Shown here in pieces: positions 42,310-54,100 of a stretch of DNA of 64,000 bases. Positions within the stretch are counted from its first letter, which is position 1; every line of letters starts with the position of its first letter. Both the position numbers and the translations under genes were made by a program. Below the pieces are notes generated by a model. That model had not been told where the DNA came from, ran no database searches, and saw only the letters and a program-made list of their open reading frames with translations. The stretch is from Lanius collurio. Its lineage: Eukaryota > Chordata > Aves > Passeriformes > Laniidae. Location: assembly GCA_020086605.1 (NCBI GenBank), contig JACBWW010000020.1, positions 17,266,776 to 17,330,775 of the forward strand. Direction: 5' to 3'.

Positions 42310-43000
42310 GAAATAGCAATAAAATACTGGGCATCACTGGGAAGGTGATTAACATCATCTTGACTCTCCATAAAACCCTCACATACCCACATACTCAGTG
42401 CTGGGTGCAGCTCTGGTATCCACATTTCATGAAGGACTTGGTAGAGTCAGGAAAAGGCAGAGAGAAGGAAGGCTAGTATAATAAAGGGAATAAAGCAGCT
42501 GCCTCAATAGACGAAGGCTGACACTAAGCTGGAAAAGAGAAGGCTTAGGGAGGCATATGATTAAAGTGCAAAGTTTCAGGAAGGCAATGGATCAGGGGAG
42601 TATTCATTGACAAATCCCACCACAGAGAGCACTGACTGAAATTACTCAGAAATTGGTTTAAACAGTTAAAAGAAAGTGCAGCTAAAACTAAGGTGCAAGT
42701 AGCTAACTTCAGGGTTGGTTTCCACTTGACATTACTGATGCAAACAGTGCCAACAGATTTGAAGTGAGAGTACCAAGTTCCCTGACAAACACACTAAAGC
42801 AAAGACAATGTTGAAGTACACCTCACTCACATAGCTGCTGATGCCAGAGAGTACAAGAAGAACAGACACCAGGAACAGCCAGCCTTACATGCAATCCATA
42901 TGCAGCAATGCCTGTTGCCAAAGTTTGCAGCAGCACACTGGGCTAGATAGTTTGATGCTGTAGGTGATCTTTATGTAAGGTCTTAAGGCCAACTAAGCAG
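42310..43000 (+). mobile_element. old CR1-type LINE fragment (sense on plus)
   Basis: Matches the CR1 3' half on the plus strand: AATACTGGGCATCACTGGGA, then CAGTGCTGGGTGCAGCTCTG, a diverged AAAGGCAGAGAGAAGG segment, AAAAGAGAAGGCTTAGGGAG, and near the end CACTGGGCTAGATAG with a following GGTGATCTTTATG. It is strongly diverged and appears internally deleted or rearranged between about 42620 and 42930. It lies antisense to CHIC2 in intron 1. The 5' boundary may be further left. Subfamily was not determined. Confidence 0.65.
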
Positions 43001-43027
43001 GTAATTTTCCTATCACTGATTGCAGGC

Positions 43028-43370
43028 AGTAGAATCATAGAAACAAAATGATTTGTATTAGAAAGAACCAAAGATCACCCAGAGATCATCTGATCTCCCT
43101 GTCACTAGATCAGGTTGCTCAAAGCTGCATCCAACCAAACATTGAACACTTCCAATGATGGCACATCCACAACTTCCCTGGGGAACCTGTTCCAGTGCCT
43201 CATCATTCTTATCCCTATATCCAAACTAAACCTATGTTCTTCCTATTTAAAACTATTCCCCAGCAGTCCTGTCACTACAGGCCCAGGCAAGAAGTCTCGC
43301 TCCATCTTTCTTATAAGCTTTCTTTGTATGTTGGAAGGCCACAAAAAGATCTCCCTGGAGACCTTATTTA
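43028..43370 (-). mobile_element. CR1 LINE 3'-end fragment (sense on minus)
   Basis: Begins on the plus strand with AGAATCATAGAAACAAAATG, the complement of the CR1 3' tail. It continues with AGATCATCTGATCTCCCTG, ACTAGATCAGGTTGCTCAAA, AACTTCCCTGGGGAACCTGT and AAGATCTCCCTGGAGACCTT, all complementary to CR1. It is moderately diverged and lies in the same sense as CHIC2 within intron 1. Its 3' end is about 30 bases from the 3' end of the plus-strand CR1 copy, so the two are tail to tail. Confidence 0.85.
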
Positions 43371-46300
43371 CACAGAAATTATCTACTATATTTCACTATT
43401 TGTAACTAGAATAGTAGCTCAGTGAGTCTGTAAGTCTCTCAAAACTGGTGAAATAACAAATGAGAATTGTTAAGCATAAACACATATGGCAAGTTTACTA
43501 CTTCAACACAGAACAAACATTACTGGAAACATCTCTACTATTGAAAATCCTGTTGAATACTCCATGACAGGAGGACCATTCACCCTTTCCTCAAACTGCT
43601 GAGTGAAACTAAGTGCTGAGGCAAGTTATGTAAATGTCAGAGTGGTGCCCTATCAGTTAAGTGTCATGCCCTAATTAAAATTGCCAGTTAAGTTGAAGTG
43701 GAAACCAAACTGAAAAAATCCCTTGGATCCACATACGTTTCAAAAGCAGCCAAGGCTGGAGAATGACTCCAAGCTGAAGATACACAGCTGCTATCACAAG
43801 CCTCAAAACTAAAAGGTATAATCACTTTACTATGTAATTAGTTCATTAAATCAGTATTTGTGAAGTATTCAAGTGTTGAAAGCTCCACCAAACACAAACA
43901 AATATTCATGATGATCACAAAAGTCATGCCTGACAAAAGCAACTCCCACTGGAAAAGCTCTACAGCTATCTAAAATTACAAAAACTGAGGCAAAGTGAGG
44001 CACAGAAACTTCCAACCAATGCAGTTACACTTGGTTGAAGTTATAAGCAGACTGAGAGCCTGTACTCAAGGCTTGTGGTAATGTTTAATACACTGTGGGG
44101 TAGCAAAGCTGAAGCTAATGCAAACAGCTACTGGCATCATTTGGAGCTTGGCACCTCAGAGTGTTGTCACCATATGCAAGTAGTAAAAAAGGTTGACTCT
44201 ATATATTGCAAGTAGTTATGTGATCTTAGAATTGTCACTCTTGACTGCAAGCTGAAATTTGGAAATTAAAATATTAGGAACTCCACAGAACACAACTACA
44301 TGTTCAATGTAAATACATAACTGCTAAGGAAAAAAAAAAAAAAAGGCAAAAAAAAGCCTTAAAATAAAACTCCAGAAGTCCATATTTTGGAGATGCATTT
44401 CCTCATACAGCTGTCCTACTATAGCACTAGACTTCTTTAGTACAATACTGGATGTCCAGTGAAACACAATCATCTCTGCTTGCTGTATGCCTTTCCCACC
44501 TTACATCAGGTCTTCAACAGATCCACGCTCACCTAGCGCATGAACGCTTTCTTTACCCTTCCTGGACCCAAACACGTGTTTCTTGAACCTGGCTCCACTT
44601 GAAAGGTTCAGATAAATTCCTGCCCTTGTCTCGGTGGAGAAAGAAATGGTGAGAGGTGGAAGCTTTAAAGTACAGAAGTTTACAGCATAGGATACAGACC
44701 ATTTGGAACCTTTTTCAGCATGCAGCTTAGATCCTCCTAACACAAAAAACTGACACATGCTATCCTTTTCCTCTTTGTCCTCTCTTATGGGGACACTAAA
44801 TCATTTTTTCACTGCCCTTAACTCTACTCTTTAGGCCCACATGTTCCCAATCCTTACAAAATAAATGTGTATTTCACAAATCCTAACATGTTCCATAATT
44901 CTCATAGCCCTGTTTTCACTCATATGTCCTTGATACAGAGTAAGGTTGAAAAATATATTAGCAGACTTCAGTTTAATATTAAAGAAACTTACTTGAGTAA
45001 ATACATCTTTTGTAAGGTCTTTTTCCCCTACAAGAAGTTATCTTGCATTGAGACATAAGGTGCTGTAACAACAGCACAGAAAGACACTCATCAGCACATC
45101 ACAGTGGCTCTCCATCATTCCACTACTGCAAGAGACCAATAAATCCACTATTACTAGTTAATACAGTCTGCTATATATATGGTACGTGTCTCAACTGGTC
45201 AAGGAACAGGAAAACAATCACTGAAAAACACAATCAGACATCTATCATAAATACTCTCCACATGATTTCAAGTATGTAATGTACCTCCCTTCCTATCATA
45301 ATACGATTTTAGAAACAAGGATGAAACACCATGGACTTTCACTTCAGTTGTAAGTAAGGCTCTCTATTTTCTCAGCTTTCACATTTTTTGCCATTACAAG
45401 AGAGAATCTCAAATTCTCAGAAACCAGGTGATATGTTACTCTTGTCTACCAAGCTATTGAAACTCTGCTGGTGTGAAAACAGTTTAATTGAATATTTAAA
45501 AAACAATGTTAAAAAAAAATAAAAGCATTGACTGCAGCATGCTTCAAACAGTGAATTTAAGGAGAAAACTTAGTGCTAACAAAAAGCTCCACATTCTCAA
45601 AATGCAAAGACTTCATATGTTTTATTTGGATAATATTTAACTGCTTTCCTTTAATCGATTTTAACTACTCAGCTTAGAAGAGATTCACACTTCCATTCTC
45701 TGTTGGATGAAATCAAGTAATGTTAAATGTCTTTCTGATGTTAATATGTAGTCATGAAATTGAAATATTTCAAACTCAACATTATGACTCCTATTTAAGA
45801 TCAGAAAGGATATGATAACAGTCGATGAAAAGAGAGCTTCTGCTTAAATGTACACACAGCAGATGCAGTCAGCAACTCTTCAAACTGCAGAGCCAGGGAC
45901 AGATCAAACCAGTATTTGCTTAACTGGTGATCATTTTTGTCAGATCTTCAAAATGCACACATGCTTTTATAGTGGCAAAATTAATTCATCATGTACACAG
46001 AACTTGACTTATTCCTGAGATCCACCAAATGAATGTGCTAAAAGGGATCTAACTTTTAATAATAGGCATCTGGATCAAGGACAAAAAAAGTTATAGGCTG
46101 TACAAAGGTAAAAGTGGCTGATGCTATTTAGTGAACTGTTAACACCTGGTACAGTAAAGTAAGTAGACGAAGACCAATTGCCTAATTTTGGAGGGATGCA
46201 TTGCTCATCCAAAACGTAAAGAACAAGTACTTTAAGGAAGATCTTAAAGTAATAATGAGCTAGTAACTATTAATGAACAATTAACAAGGCAGCCATCCTT

Positions 46301-47439
46301 CAACCACAATGCCTTTACTAGTCACAGCCAATGCTTCACAAGCTTCCCCAACTTCCACTAACGGGCTGTCATCTTGTCTTGCACAACTTCCCTTCAAGTA
46401 TTGGAGAAGAAACCAGTGTTTGCCTCTGTTTCAGTTCTTCATACTTTTCATTTGCTAATATGAAAACTATCTAATTGTGGTTTTGCTCTGTTTTTCAGGC
46501 ACAGACTAAGGTTACTGGCTTACTTTCAGTGAATCACAGGTACAGTTTCTGTTCACAATAAACAGTCCTAAGCTGAACACACTGACTACATGCTTCTATT
46601 CTTTCACAGGGCCTCCTTGGCCTCCTGCCCCATCTATGTCCTTCTAACTTTCCAAATCTCTCTCAGTCTATCCATGCCTTACTTCCTGTTTTTAACTAGA
46701 CAGCTAACTCCACTGTCCAGCTATTAGTATTTCTGTCAACCAGATAATAAAGCAGGAAGGTATCCAAGTCCCAAAAAAACTTGTCAGGTCAGTATCTGAA
46801 AATCAGTAGAGTTTATGAGACACAGAGCAACAGATTACAATATCTTCAGCTTTTATGTCTGTACTACAAGTCTAGTTCTGCTGAACACTGAATACAAAAC
46901 CCCAAAAGTTTGTATTACTGTGTCTTGTCTCAGGTTCGTATCTCAGCTTCTGACACTATACATTGTAACTGACAACTACTACACTTCAACAGAGTAAGCC
47001 TGACAGAATCGATGGAAGGAAAGACACCCTCATCTCTTACATTACTGAGAAGTACTACACAAGCTCGTGGTCACCTGCTGCTAGACTCAAATACCAAACA
47101 TGCACAAAAGAAAACTACGTTGCTTCCAGGTCAAACACAGTGAAACAACACACACCAATCACAACATTATTTTACATGTACCTATCTGACTCATTGATGC
47201 CTTTTCTTTTTAAAAGAACTCGGAGCTATACTAGCAGCCCCAAGTTAATTGGGAGTGGGTAACAGGTACATAAACAACCCTGTGCAATAGTCCAGCCGGT
47301 CATGTGCTGGCACATACCTGTTATACACAGGAACACAGGCACCTTACTTCCTGACAGCTCATCATTTCGGACAAACACTTCACATTCCTCTGCCAGTCAC
47401 AACCCAAGCCAGCCTTGTTTCCTCAGCACCTAGTTAGAG

Positions 47440-48190
47440 GTTTGCACCCGCCTGCGAGTTTCCAGGCGGCTCCCAGCTGCCCGCTGAGGCCGAGAAGAGC
47501 CCTCTCGTAGCTTCACGGACGTAGGGGAAGGGCAGCAGTCCCGGCCCAGTGCTCCCCACGCCTACCCCCAGACTTGCCCCAAGTTGTACCCAGGGGCTCT
47601 GCGCTCCCGGCCGCCTCTGTCCCGCCGCCCGGGCCTCCTCCACCGCCCGCCCCGGCCGCGCAGGCCCCGGCGCGGCCCTTACACAGTGACATGGCCGGAG
47701 CCGCGCACCACCACCGGGTCAGGGGAGTACTTGAGGAGCTGCTCCTCCAGCGCCCGTTCCTCGTCCTCCTCCTCCTCGTAGATCTCATCGAAGTCCGCCA
47801 TGGCAGGGCCGGGGCGTCCGCTGAGCCACGGGAGCCGGGGCGACGTGACGGGAGCCGGCCAGGGAGGCAGGCGGGAGGGGGCCGGCGAGGGCGCCCCGGG
47901 GCCGGGCCGTGCCGGGCCGGGCGGCAGTGGGGCCGCGGCAGCGGCTGAAGCGGCGGCGGCTCCGGGCGGGGAAGCGCCCGTCACCCTCCGCGGGGGGAGG
48001 GGGCGAGGGGCGGGGCAGGAACAACAACAACAACATCCGGCCCCGGCCCCGCCCTGCCCGGAGCCGCGCGGGCCGGGGGCGGGAGCGCCGCGGCCGGGGC
48101 GTGTGGGATGTCCGCGATCGCGGCGTTCCCCGGGCCCAGCTTTGCCAGAGTCACGGAGCGGGTCCGGCTGGGAGCGACCGCAGCGGGTCA
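47440..48190 (-). promoter_or_regulatory. CHIC2: CHIC2 CpG-island promoter and 5' UTR
   Basis: About 750 bases are very rich in G+C and CpG, covering exon 1 and about 390 bases upstream of the ATG. Visible elements are a GC box GGGGCGGGGC at 48007-48016, a (ACA)n run at 48020-48035 and a perfect 12-base palindrome CCGCGATCGCGG at 48112-48123. No TATA box is evident, as is usual for a housekeeping-type promoter. The exact transcription start cannot be placed from sequence. The island ends abruptly at a CR1 insertion near 48198. Confidence 0.85.
47683..47801 (-). CDS. CHIC2: CHIC2 coding exon 1
   Basis: Encodes residues 1-39 and the first two bases of codon 40, beginning MADFDEIYEEEEDEE and ending RGSGHVT. 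The start codon complement is at 47799-47801 in a good Kozak context (G at -3 and G at +4). The frame is open further upstream to 48200, but the family's known N-terminus fixes this Met. The donor reads CACTGT|GTAAGG, leaving phase 2, which the A opening exon 2 completes to Val. The exon sits inside a CpG island and is the acidic part of the protein. Confidence 0.97.
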
Positions 48191-48197
48191 TCGGATC

Positions 48198-48753
48198 CAC
48201 TGCTTAAGCAGGGTCATCCTGGAGGGCACAGGGTTGTGTCCAGACGGTTCCTGAATATCTCCAGTGAGGGAGGCTCCACACCTTCTCTGGACAATGTGTT
48301 CTAATATGTGTGGTCACCTGCACAGTAAAGAAGTTCTTCTTCATATTACGGTGGAACTTCTTGTGCATCAGTTTCTGCCCGTTGTCCCTTTTCATATTTC
48401 TTGGCACCCCTGAGAAGAACCTGGCTCCATCATCTGACGTCCTCCCTGCAGATTCTAATCGACACTGATGAAGTCCCCTCTCAGACATATCTTCTCCAGG
48501 CTGAACAGGCCCAGCTTCCTCAGCCTTTCCTCGTAAAGGATGCTCCAGTCCATTAACCATCTTTGTTGTCCTCCACTGGACCTGCTCCAGGAGCTCCATG
48601 TCTCTCTTGTCCTGAGGAGCCCAGAGCTGGACACAGTACTCCGGATGTGCCTCACAAGGGCTGAGTAGAGGGGCAGGATCACCTTCCTTGATCTGCTGGC
48701 AGTGCCCTTCCTAATGCAGCCTAGGATACCATTGGCCTTCTTGATCACAAGGT
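48198..48753 (-). mobile_element. CR1 LINE fragment, 3'-truncated, behind CHIC2 promoter
   Basis: The plus strand carries complements of CR1 coding sequence: TTGTGTCCAGACGGTTCCTG, CTCCAGTGAGGGAGGCTCC, AGTAAAGAAGTTCTTCTTC, TCCAGGCTGAACAGGCCCAG, CTCCACTGGACCTGCTCCAG and TACCATTGGCCTTCTTGATC. Minus-strand frames (131 and 97 codons) are remnants of the CR1 reverse-transcriptase region. Unlike the other copies it lacks the 3' tail at its low-coordinate end, so it was truncated after insertion or belongs to a subfamily whose end I do not recognise. It abuts the CpG island. Confidence 0.85.
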
Positions 48754-49401
48754 TTAAACCCTTCTTTGAGCATCCATGAAGTCAACAGGGGGGTTCGGAC
48801 ACCTACTGTGAGCTGAGGGGTTGCCCATAGGTCCTTCTGGCTTAGTGCAGAGAGATGCGGGGAAAGTGGCCCCTGGCCAAGGCTGACCAGCTCACACAAG
48901 GATTGGGACAAGGTGTCTGCATGTCCCTTGGTGCTGTCAGTTCCTGGATCTGCCATTCCTGTGGCAGCCTTGAATCCTCCATGGAAAGAACCATGCAAAG
49001 GCCACTGTTTGCAGAGCAGATGAAGAATGAATTTGCAGAGGAACAGCCCCTTTAGGACTACATAGATGAATGCTAACCAGATAGCCCTAAAAAATGGTGG
49101 GAACTCTTCTTCTCTCTCAGCAGTTTTGGTATTTGTCATAACCCAAAATTAAAACAAAGGCTGGAAAATGCTAGTGTGAGAATAATGGCCTTAGTAACAG
49201 GTAGGCCATCTGCTGTTGTGACAACAGTAGAAGGCAGTGCTGACATGGGATATAGCAGTAGTAGGATGTCATTTTAAACACAGGGAGCAGACATTTTTTA
49301 TTTGATTGAGTGGACTGGTGGATTATGTTCTTGCAGCAGTATTTAACATACAATGTCAGAGGGTTCAGCCTGAGATGGTAAAAAAAGGCAAATCTGCTTC
49401 T
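48754..49401. other. spacer between CR1 copies
   Basis: About 650 bases with no recognised gene or repeat family. Its composition is more balanced than the surrounding AT-rich DNA. The 142-codon minus-strand frame at 48711-49139 starts outside the recognisable CR1 and has no domain that I can name. Confidence 0.5.
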
Positions 49402-50540
49402 CATAGAATCACAGAATGGCTTGGATTAGACAGGACATTAAAGATCATCAAGTTCCATCCTGCCCTGCTGTGGACAGACACACCTTCCACTAGACCAGGT
49501 TGCTCAAGGCCTTATCCAACCTGGCCTTGGCCACTTCCAAGGATGAGGAATCTTCTCTGGGCAGCCTGTTCCAGTGTCTCACCCTCACAGTAAAAGTAAA
49601 AAATATGTTTTTACCCTCACAGAAAATAATTTCTTGCTAATATCTAATACATATCCTTGTAGAAAGTCCCTCTCCATCTTTCTCGTAGGCCTCCTTCAGG
49701 TACTGCAAGGCTACAGTCAGGTCACCTGAAAGCCTTCTCCAGGCTGAACAACCCCAATTCTCTCAGCATTTCCTCCTAGCAGAGGTTCTCCATCCCTCTG
49801 ATCAACTTGGTGGCCCTTCTCTGGACTCGCTCCAGCAGGTCCATGTCCTTCCTGTGCTGGGACCCCAGAGCTGGATGCAGGGTTCCAGATGGGGTCTCAC
49901 CAGAGCAGAGCAGAGGGGCAGAATCCCCTCCCTGGCCCTGCTGCCCACGGTGCTCTGGATGCCCAGGGCACGTTTGGCTCTCTGGGCTGTAAGTGCCCAT
50001 GGCTGGGTCCTGTCCAGCCTCTCACTCACCAGCACTCCCAAGTCCCTCTTGGCTGGGCTGCTCTGGATCTGTTCATCCCCTGGCCTGTGTTGATACCAGA
50101 TATTGTCCTAGGTGCAGCACCTTGCACTTGGACTTGTTAAACCTCTGGAGATTCCCATAGGCCCAGTTCTCATGCTTGTCTGGGTCCCTCTGGATAGCAT
50201 CCCATCCTCCAGGTCTCAACCACACCTCTCAGTTTAGCGTCATCTGCAAATTTGCTGAAGGTGCAAACTAGATCCGTTTGTCTGTGTCATTGATGAAGAC
50301 ATTAAACAATGCTGGTCCCAATACAGACCCCTAAGAGATATCTCTTATCACTGATGTCCATTGGGAGCTGTTGACCACTACCATCTGAATGCAACCATCC
50401 AACCACTTTCTTATTGATCTAACAGCCCACCCCTTAAATCCATCTCTCTCCAATTAAGAGAAAAAGGTACTGTGGGGGACTATGACACAAGCTTTACAGA
50501 AGTCCAGATAAATGACATCTGTAGCACTCCCCTTGTCCAC
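49402..50540 (-). mobile_element. CR1 LINE, long 3' fragment (about 1.1 kb)
   Basis: Starts on the plus strand with TCATAGAATCACAGAATGGC, the complement of the CR1 3' terminus. It runs through the reverse-transcriptase end: ACCAGGTTGCTCAAGGCC, GGCAGCCTGTTCCAGTGTCT, CTTCTCTGGACTCGCTCCAG, AGCTGGATGCAGGGTTCCAG, the AGCACCTTGCACTTGGACTT segment and the AGTTTAGCGTCATCTGCAAA segment. It ends near GTCCAGATAAATGACATCTG. The coding part is broken by stops into pieces of about 60-80 codons, so it is not active. It is the longest CR1 copy in the window. Confidence 0.9.
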
Positions 50541-50682
50541 TTTCATGAGTGGGAAGGGAACTCTGCATTCCCCTTTACTTTCCTACTACTTCATTTATCT
50601 TGGTACAATAACTTCTTTTTCACATGAGATAATTTTTCCTTTGAAACTTGCAGTTCTTTTTTCCTTGCTTGTTCCAGTATAT

Positions 50683-51139
50683 CATAGAATCATAGAATGG
50701 TTGAGTTGAAAGGGACCTTAAAGATCATCCAATTCTCCTGCAATGGGTGGGGAACCTTCCACTAGACCAGATCACTCAAAGACCCATCCAAACTGCCCTT
50801 GAACACTTCCAATGACAGAGTATCTGCAACTTCTCTGGGCAACCCATTCCAGTGCTTCACCACCCTCACAGGAAAGAATTTCTTCCTAACATCTAATCTA
50901 AACCTATCCTGTTTCAGCTTCAGACCATTTCCCCTTCTCCTATGACTACAGACCCCTGTAAAAACTCCCTCTCCAGCCTTTTGTAGGCTCCCTTTAGGTA
51001 CTGGAAGGCTGCTACAGAGCCTTCTCCACAGAGCCTTCTCCAGGCTGAACAACCCCAACTCTCTCAACCAGTTTTCAATGGAGAGGTGCTTCATTGCTTC
51101 ATCCTTCCGGTCATCTTTGTGGCCCTTCTCTGGATTCGT
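50683..51139 (-). mobile_element. CR1 LINE 3' fragment, relatively young
   Basis: Begins with the intact complement of the CR1 tail, ATCATAGAATCATAGAATGG, followed by AGGGACCTTAAAGATCATCC. A 110-codon minus-strand frame at 50762-51094 is still open. It encodes the C-terminal part of the CR1 reverse-transcriptase protein, with GLFSLEKALWRR, RGNGLKLKQDRFRLDVRK and VVKHWNGLPREV. The near-intact tail and open frame suggest a younger copy than its neighbours. A small tandem duplication of CAGAGCCTTCTCCA occurs inside it near 51015-51045. Confidence 0.92.
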
Positions 51140-54100
51140 ACATACTCATCAGTTTATTTTCTGAAAGACCACATTGCTACTTACTCTCCATTACTCATGA
51201 AGATCTTCATGGTGTATTTGTCAGGAGTAGAGTGTGTACAAAGATGTGATGATACCTACTGCTCTGTGTAAAAACAGTATGGTTGTGAGTCTGTGACACT
51301 GTTTTTGCTGCAAAGGAGAAAGCATTTTGTGCGGTCACACTAGTATCTCTATCCTGAGCTACTTGTAACAGGTTTCATTTCCTGAGTAACAGAATTCTAC
51401 AGAATAACACAGAATTCATGTGAGTAATTGTGTACTTTCATATTAGAATGCTTAACTCATGGGGTTTTTACCTAGTTACTCTTCATATATGTCTGACACA
51501 TAGAAATTGGATTTAGCAGGATTGATGGCTCATTAGTTCTGTCTAACAGTCCTGGAATTGAGAAAATGGACTAAATTTATTACTGGCAAAAGCAAGAGAG
51601 AGACCAGTGGTTTCAGTGGAACTATGCCTCCTTGTTCTACCTCACTCTACAATGAATTTGGTAACCAATTTGTTTTCAGATACCTGTTTCACAGTAGCAG
51701 ACGGGTAATCAGGGCTAATGCTGTGAAGCACAGCAGCACCATGCTGGAAGACTTGGAAATGACATTGAAGGGATTGGATTACCTATATCACACTTAAGCC
51801 CTTGGAGAGGTGCTGCAGGGATCAGTAACTGTTTGAGGTTCAAGATCCTTGTGCTGTGTGGCATGACAGGCTTGGTTAGCTCTCTTGATGGATTTGAGAT
51901 AAGACAAGGAAGAAGAAAGTCACAAGCCTCTCGATGAGTTCGTCACTTTAAGTGTACATTACTTGCCTAAAAATGATGGTTCCACAGTTTCCAGCTGTTC
52001 AGTATGTAGCAGCCTTTAACAGATGAAGAGCTGTGGCAGGTATGATATGGAAGTTCTAAGTTTCTAGGTTGAAGTGCCCATGATGCTTCAGCATGGGTTC
52101 TCAGCACCTGGTGTGCTCAAAACCTTTGGCACTGGGCTCAGCGGTACTGGACCACCCTCAGAGGCTGCAAGGAGACCCATTTTGTGCAGCTTGTTCTACC
52201 ACACACACTGAAGAAGGCAGGCCTCTCCTTTGTTTTAAGAAGTATAGGTGAGTTGTTACTCCTCCACTGCTGATGTGTCCCTGCTATGTGCTAGCCCTGC
52301 CACCAGTCACGCACTTCCAAGTTCATTCCTTTATATCACAGAGTTTACTTGTGACTGTTTTGCTGTGTACTCTGGCCCAACGTGGTGGGACTCACATTTA
52401 CAGTTCATTGTCCTTTCTCTGGGAATAGTGAGAGTAATGCCAGGCTCGTAGTGATTGCATTTTTAAGCAACTTAACTCTCTTTTTATCTAAATAAGAAGA
52501 TAGGCCTAAAGTCCAGATTGAGGAGCATTGTGCTGTTGTTCCAGGTGGGAATGCCCTCCCTCCCCAGTGAATTTCCTTACTGCACTAGGGGAGGGCTGAT
52601 ACCATGTACAGATCTCTCTGATAGAGGTATCCACTGTCCTCAGAGTTGCTTTGTAAGAATTGTGTACTGTAATCTAAAGGACACTTTAAATAACTTTCTA
52701 TGCAACTTTTAATTCCAGTTCCCTCTGTCTTTTGATTTCTGCTTTTTTTTACTTTCCTCTCCTTTACTGTTTGTCCCTCTCCTTTTCTCTGTATTTCTAT
52801 CCCAGTCCCCCTTTGTCAGTGCCTCTTCCCCCTGCTTTCCTCTGACATCTTCTCAGTTGTTACTCACCTCATTCCTCCCACAGTCTTTGTCTTGTTTCTC
52901 CCTGTCTTTTCCTTTGTTAATTAGTACATTTTTGGAACTTCTGAAGAAAATTGTTTCATGCAACAGGACATCAAAGAACAAGCAGCAGGTGCAGGCGTAA
53001 CCTTGTTCTTTGAACTCCTACCACTACTCAACAGCAAAGCAAAACTGGCAAGAACAGCTTCTCTTTCCCTGATTAATTAAGAGAAGAGAGGTAGCCAGAA
53101 GGAAAATAAGAGTGAGTGGTGATAGCAAGGGAAAGCGGCAAACAGGGGAGGGTAGGATGATACAGAAGCCAGAAAAGAGAAGATAGAAATAATATAGACC
53201 ACAGAGGGAGTTTAACAAAGCTACAGACCTGTAGCAAACCTCCAAAGGCACTCACATCCTACTGTGCTTTGCTTGGTCTGCTCTGGGACCTGGTCATCAG
53301 TCCCTTCCCTTGACACAGAACCCCTCCCCTGGGTTGGTCCCTCTGTTCTGCAGAAACGTCCCATTGCTCTTGACAAATCTGGATAAAGTATATCTGATAA
53401 TGTATGTGTTTTTGCTAATGGCATCAGTGACCACCATGCCCTGAGTTTTGGCAAAATCAAATAAAATTAAAAAAGAAAAAAATTAGTTACAGTATTGCAG
53501 AAACGTGGAAAGGAAAAGTCAGGAACAGGTACATAGCTACAAGTAACACAGCAGAACTTACTGTTAAGAGTCATGACATTGTATTTGTCTGACCAATTTC
53601 ATTATGTCATTTATTGCTGATTAACTGATTATTTTGCAAAATCCCTGTAAACCACAAATAAACTAACCAAGATTTTCTGTGCAAAAATCAAAGGGAAGTC
53701 TTGACGCCAAACCATTATGGTAAGTCAGATTTGTGTTTCTAACTTTATGATGCCGGATTGAGTGCACTCTTAGAGTAAAAAGATACGTTGAATAGCTCCA
53801 ATCCATGTCCTTTTTTATTAGCCTTTTTTCCTTCTGTCAGGCAATTTATTTTATTTTCCTTTTGTCCAGCTTCCTACATTGCATGAGGTTAATGAGAGGA
53901 GTTCGAAAGATACCTCAATATAAAAAATAGCTTCTCTGAAAGAGACTCTTTATAAGGCATAAATAAAGTACAGAAAGCATAGATTGCATGTAAAGACAAA
54001 AGCAGATACTCCCTTTTCAGAATTTCCTTAACATATAACAAAATGAAAAAGAGAGTCCTTGTAGTTTGGAGTCTGTTAAAACTGTGGGTGCATGGAGTTG

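Larger units (their letters stand above)
40958..47682 (-). other. CHIC2 intron 1
   Basis: A 6.7-kb intron from the donor GTAAGG to the acceptor TTTGTTTTTGCAG. It contains two CR1 copies in opposite orientation near 42.3-43.4 kb. No other exon or RNA gene was recognised. A poly-A run lies near 44330-44345. Confidence 0.9.

Noticed and set aside
47574..48304. Plus-strand frames opposite CHIC2 exon 1 (up to 135 codons)
   Set aside because: They are the antisense shadow of the CHIC2 exon and CpG island, with low-complexity composition.
48204..49139. Minus-strand frames of 97-142 codons
   Set aside because: The first two are decayed CR1 reverse-transcriptase remnants rather than host genes. The third extends into sequence with no recognisable domain.
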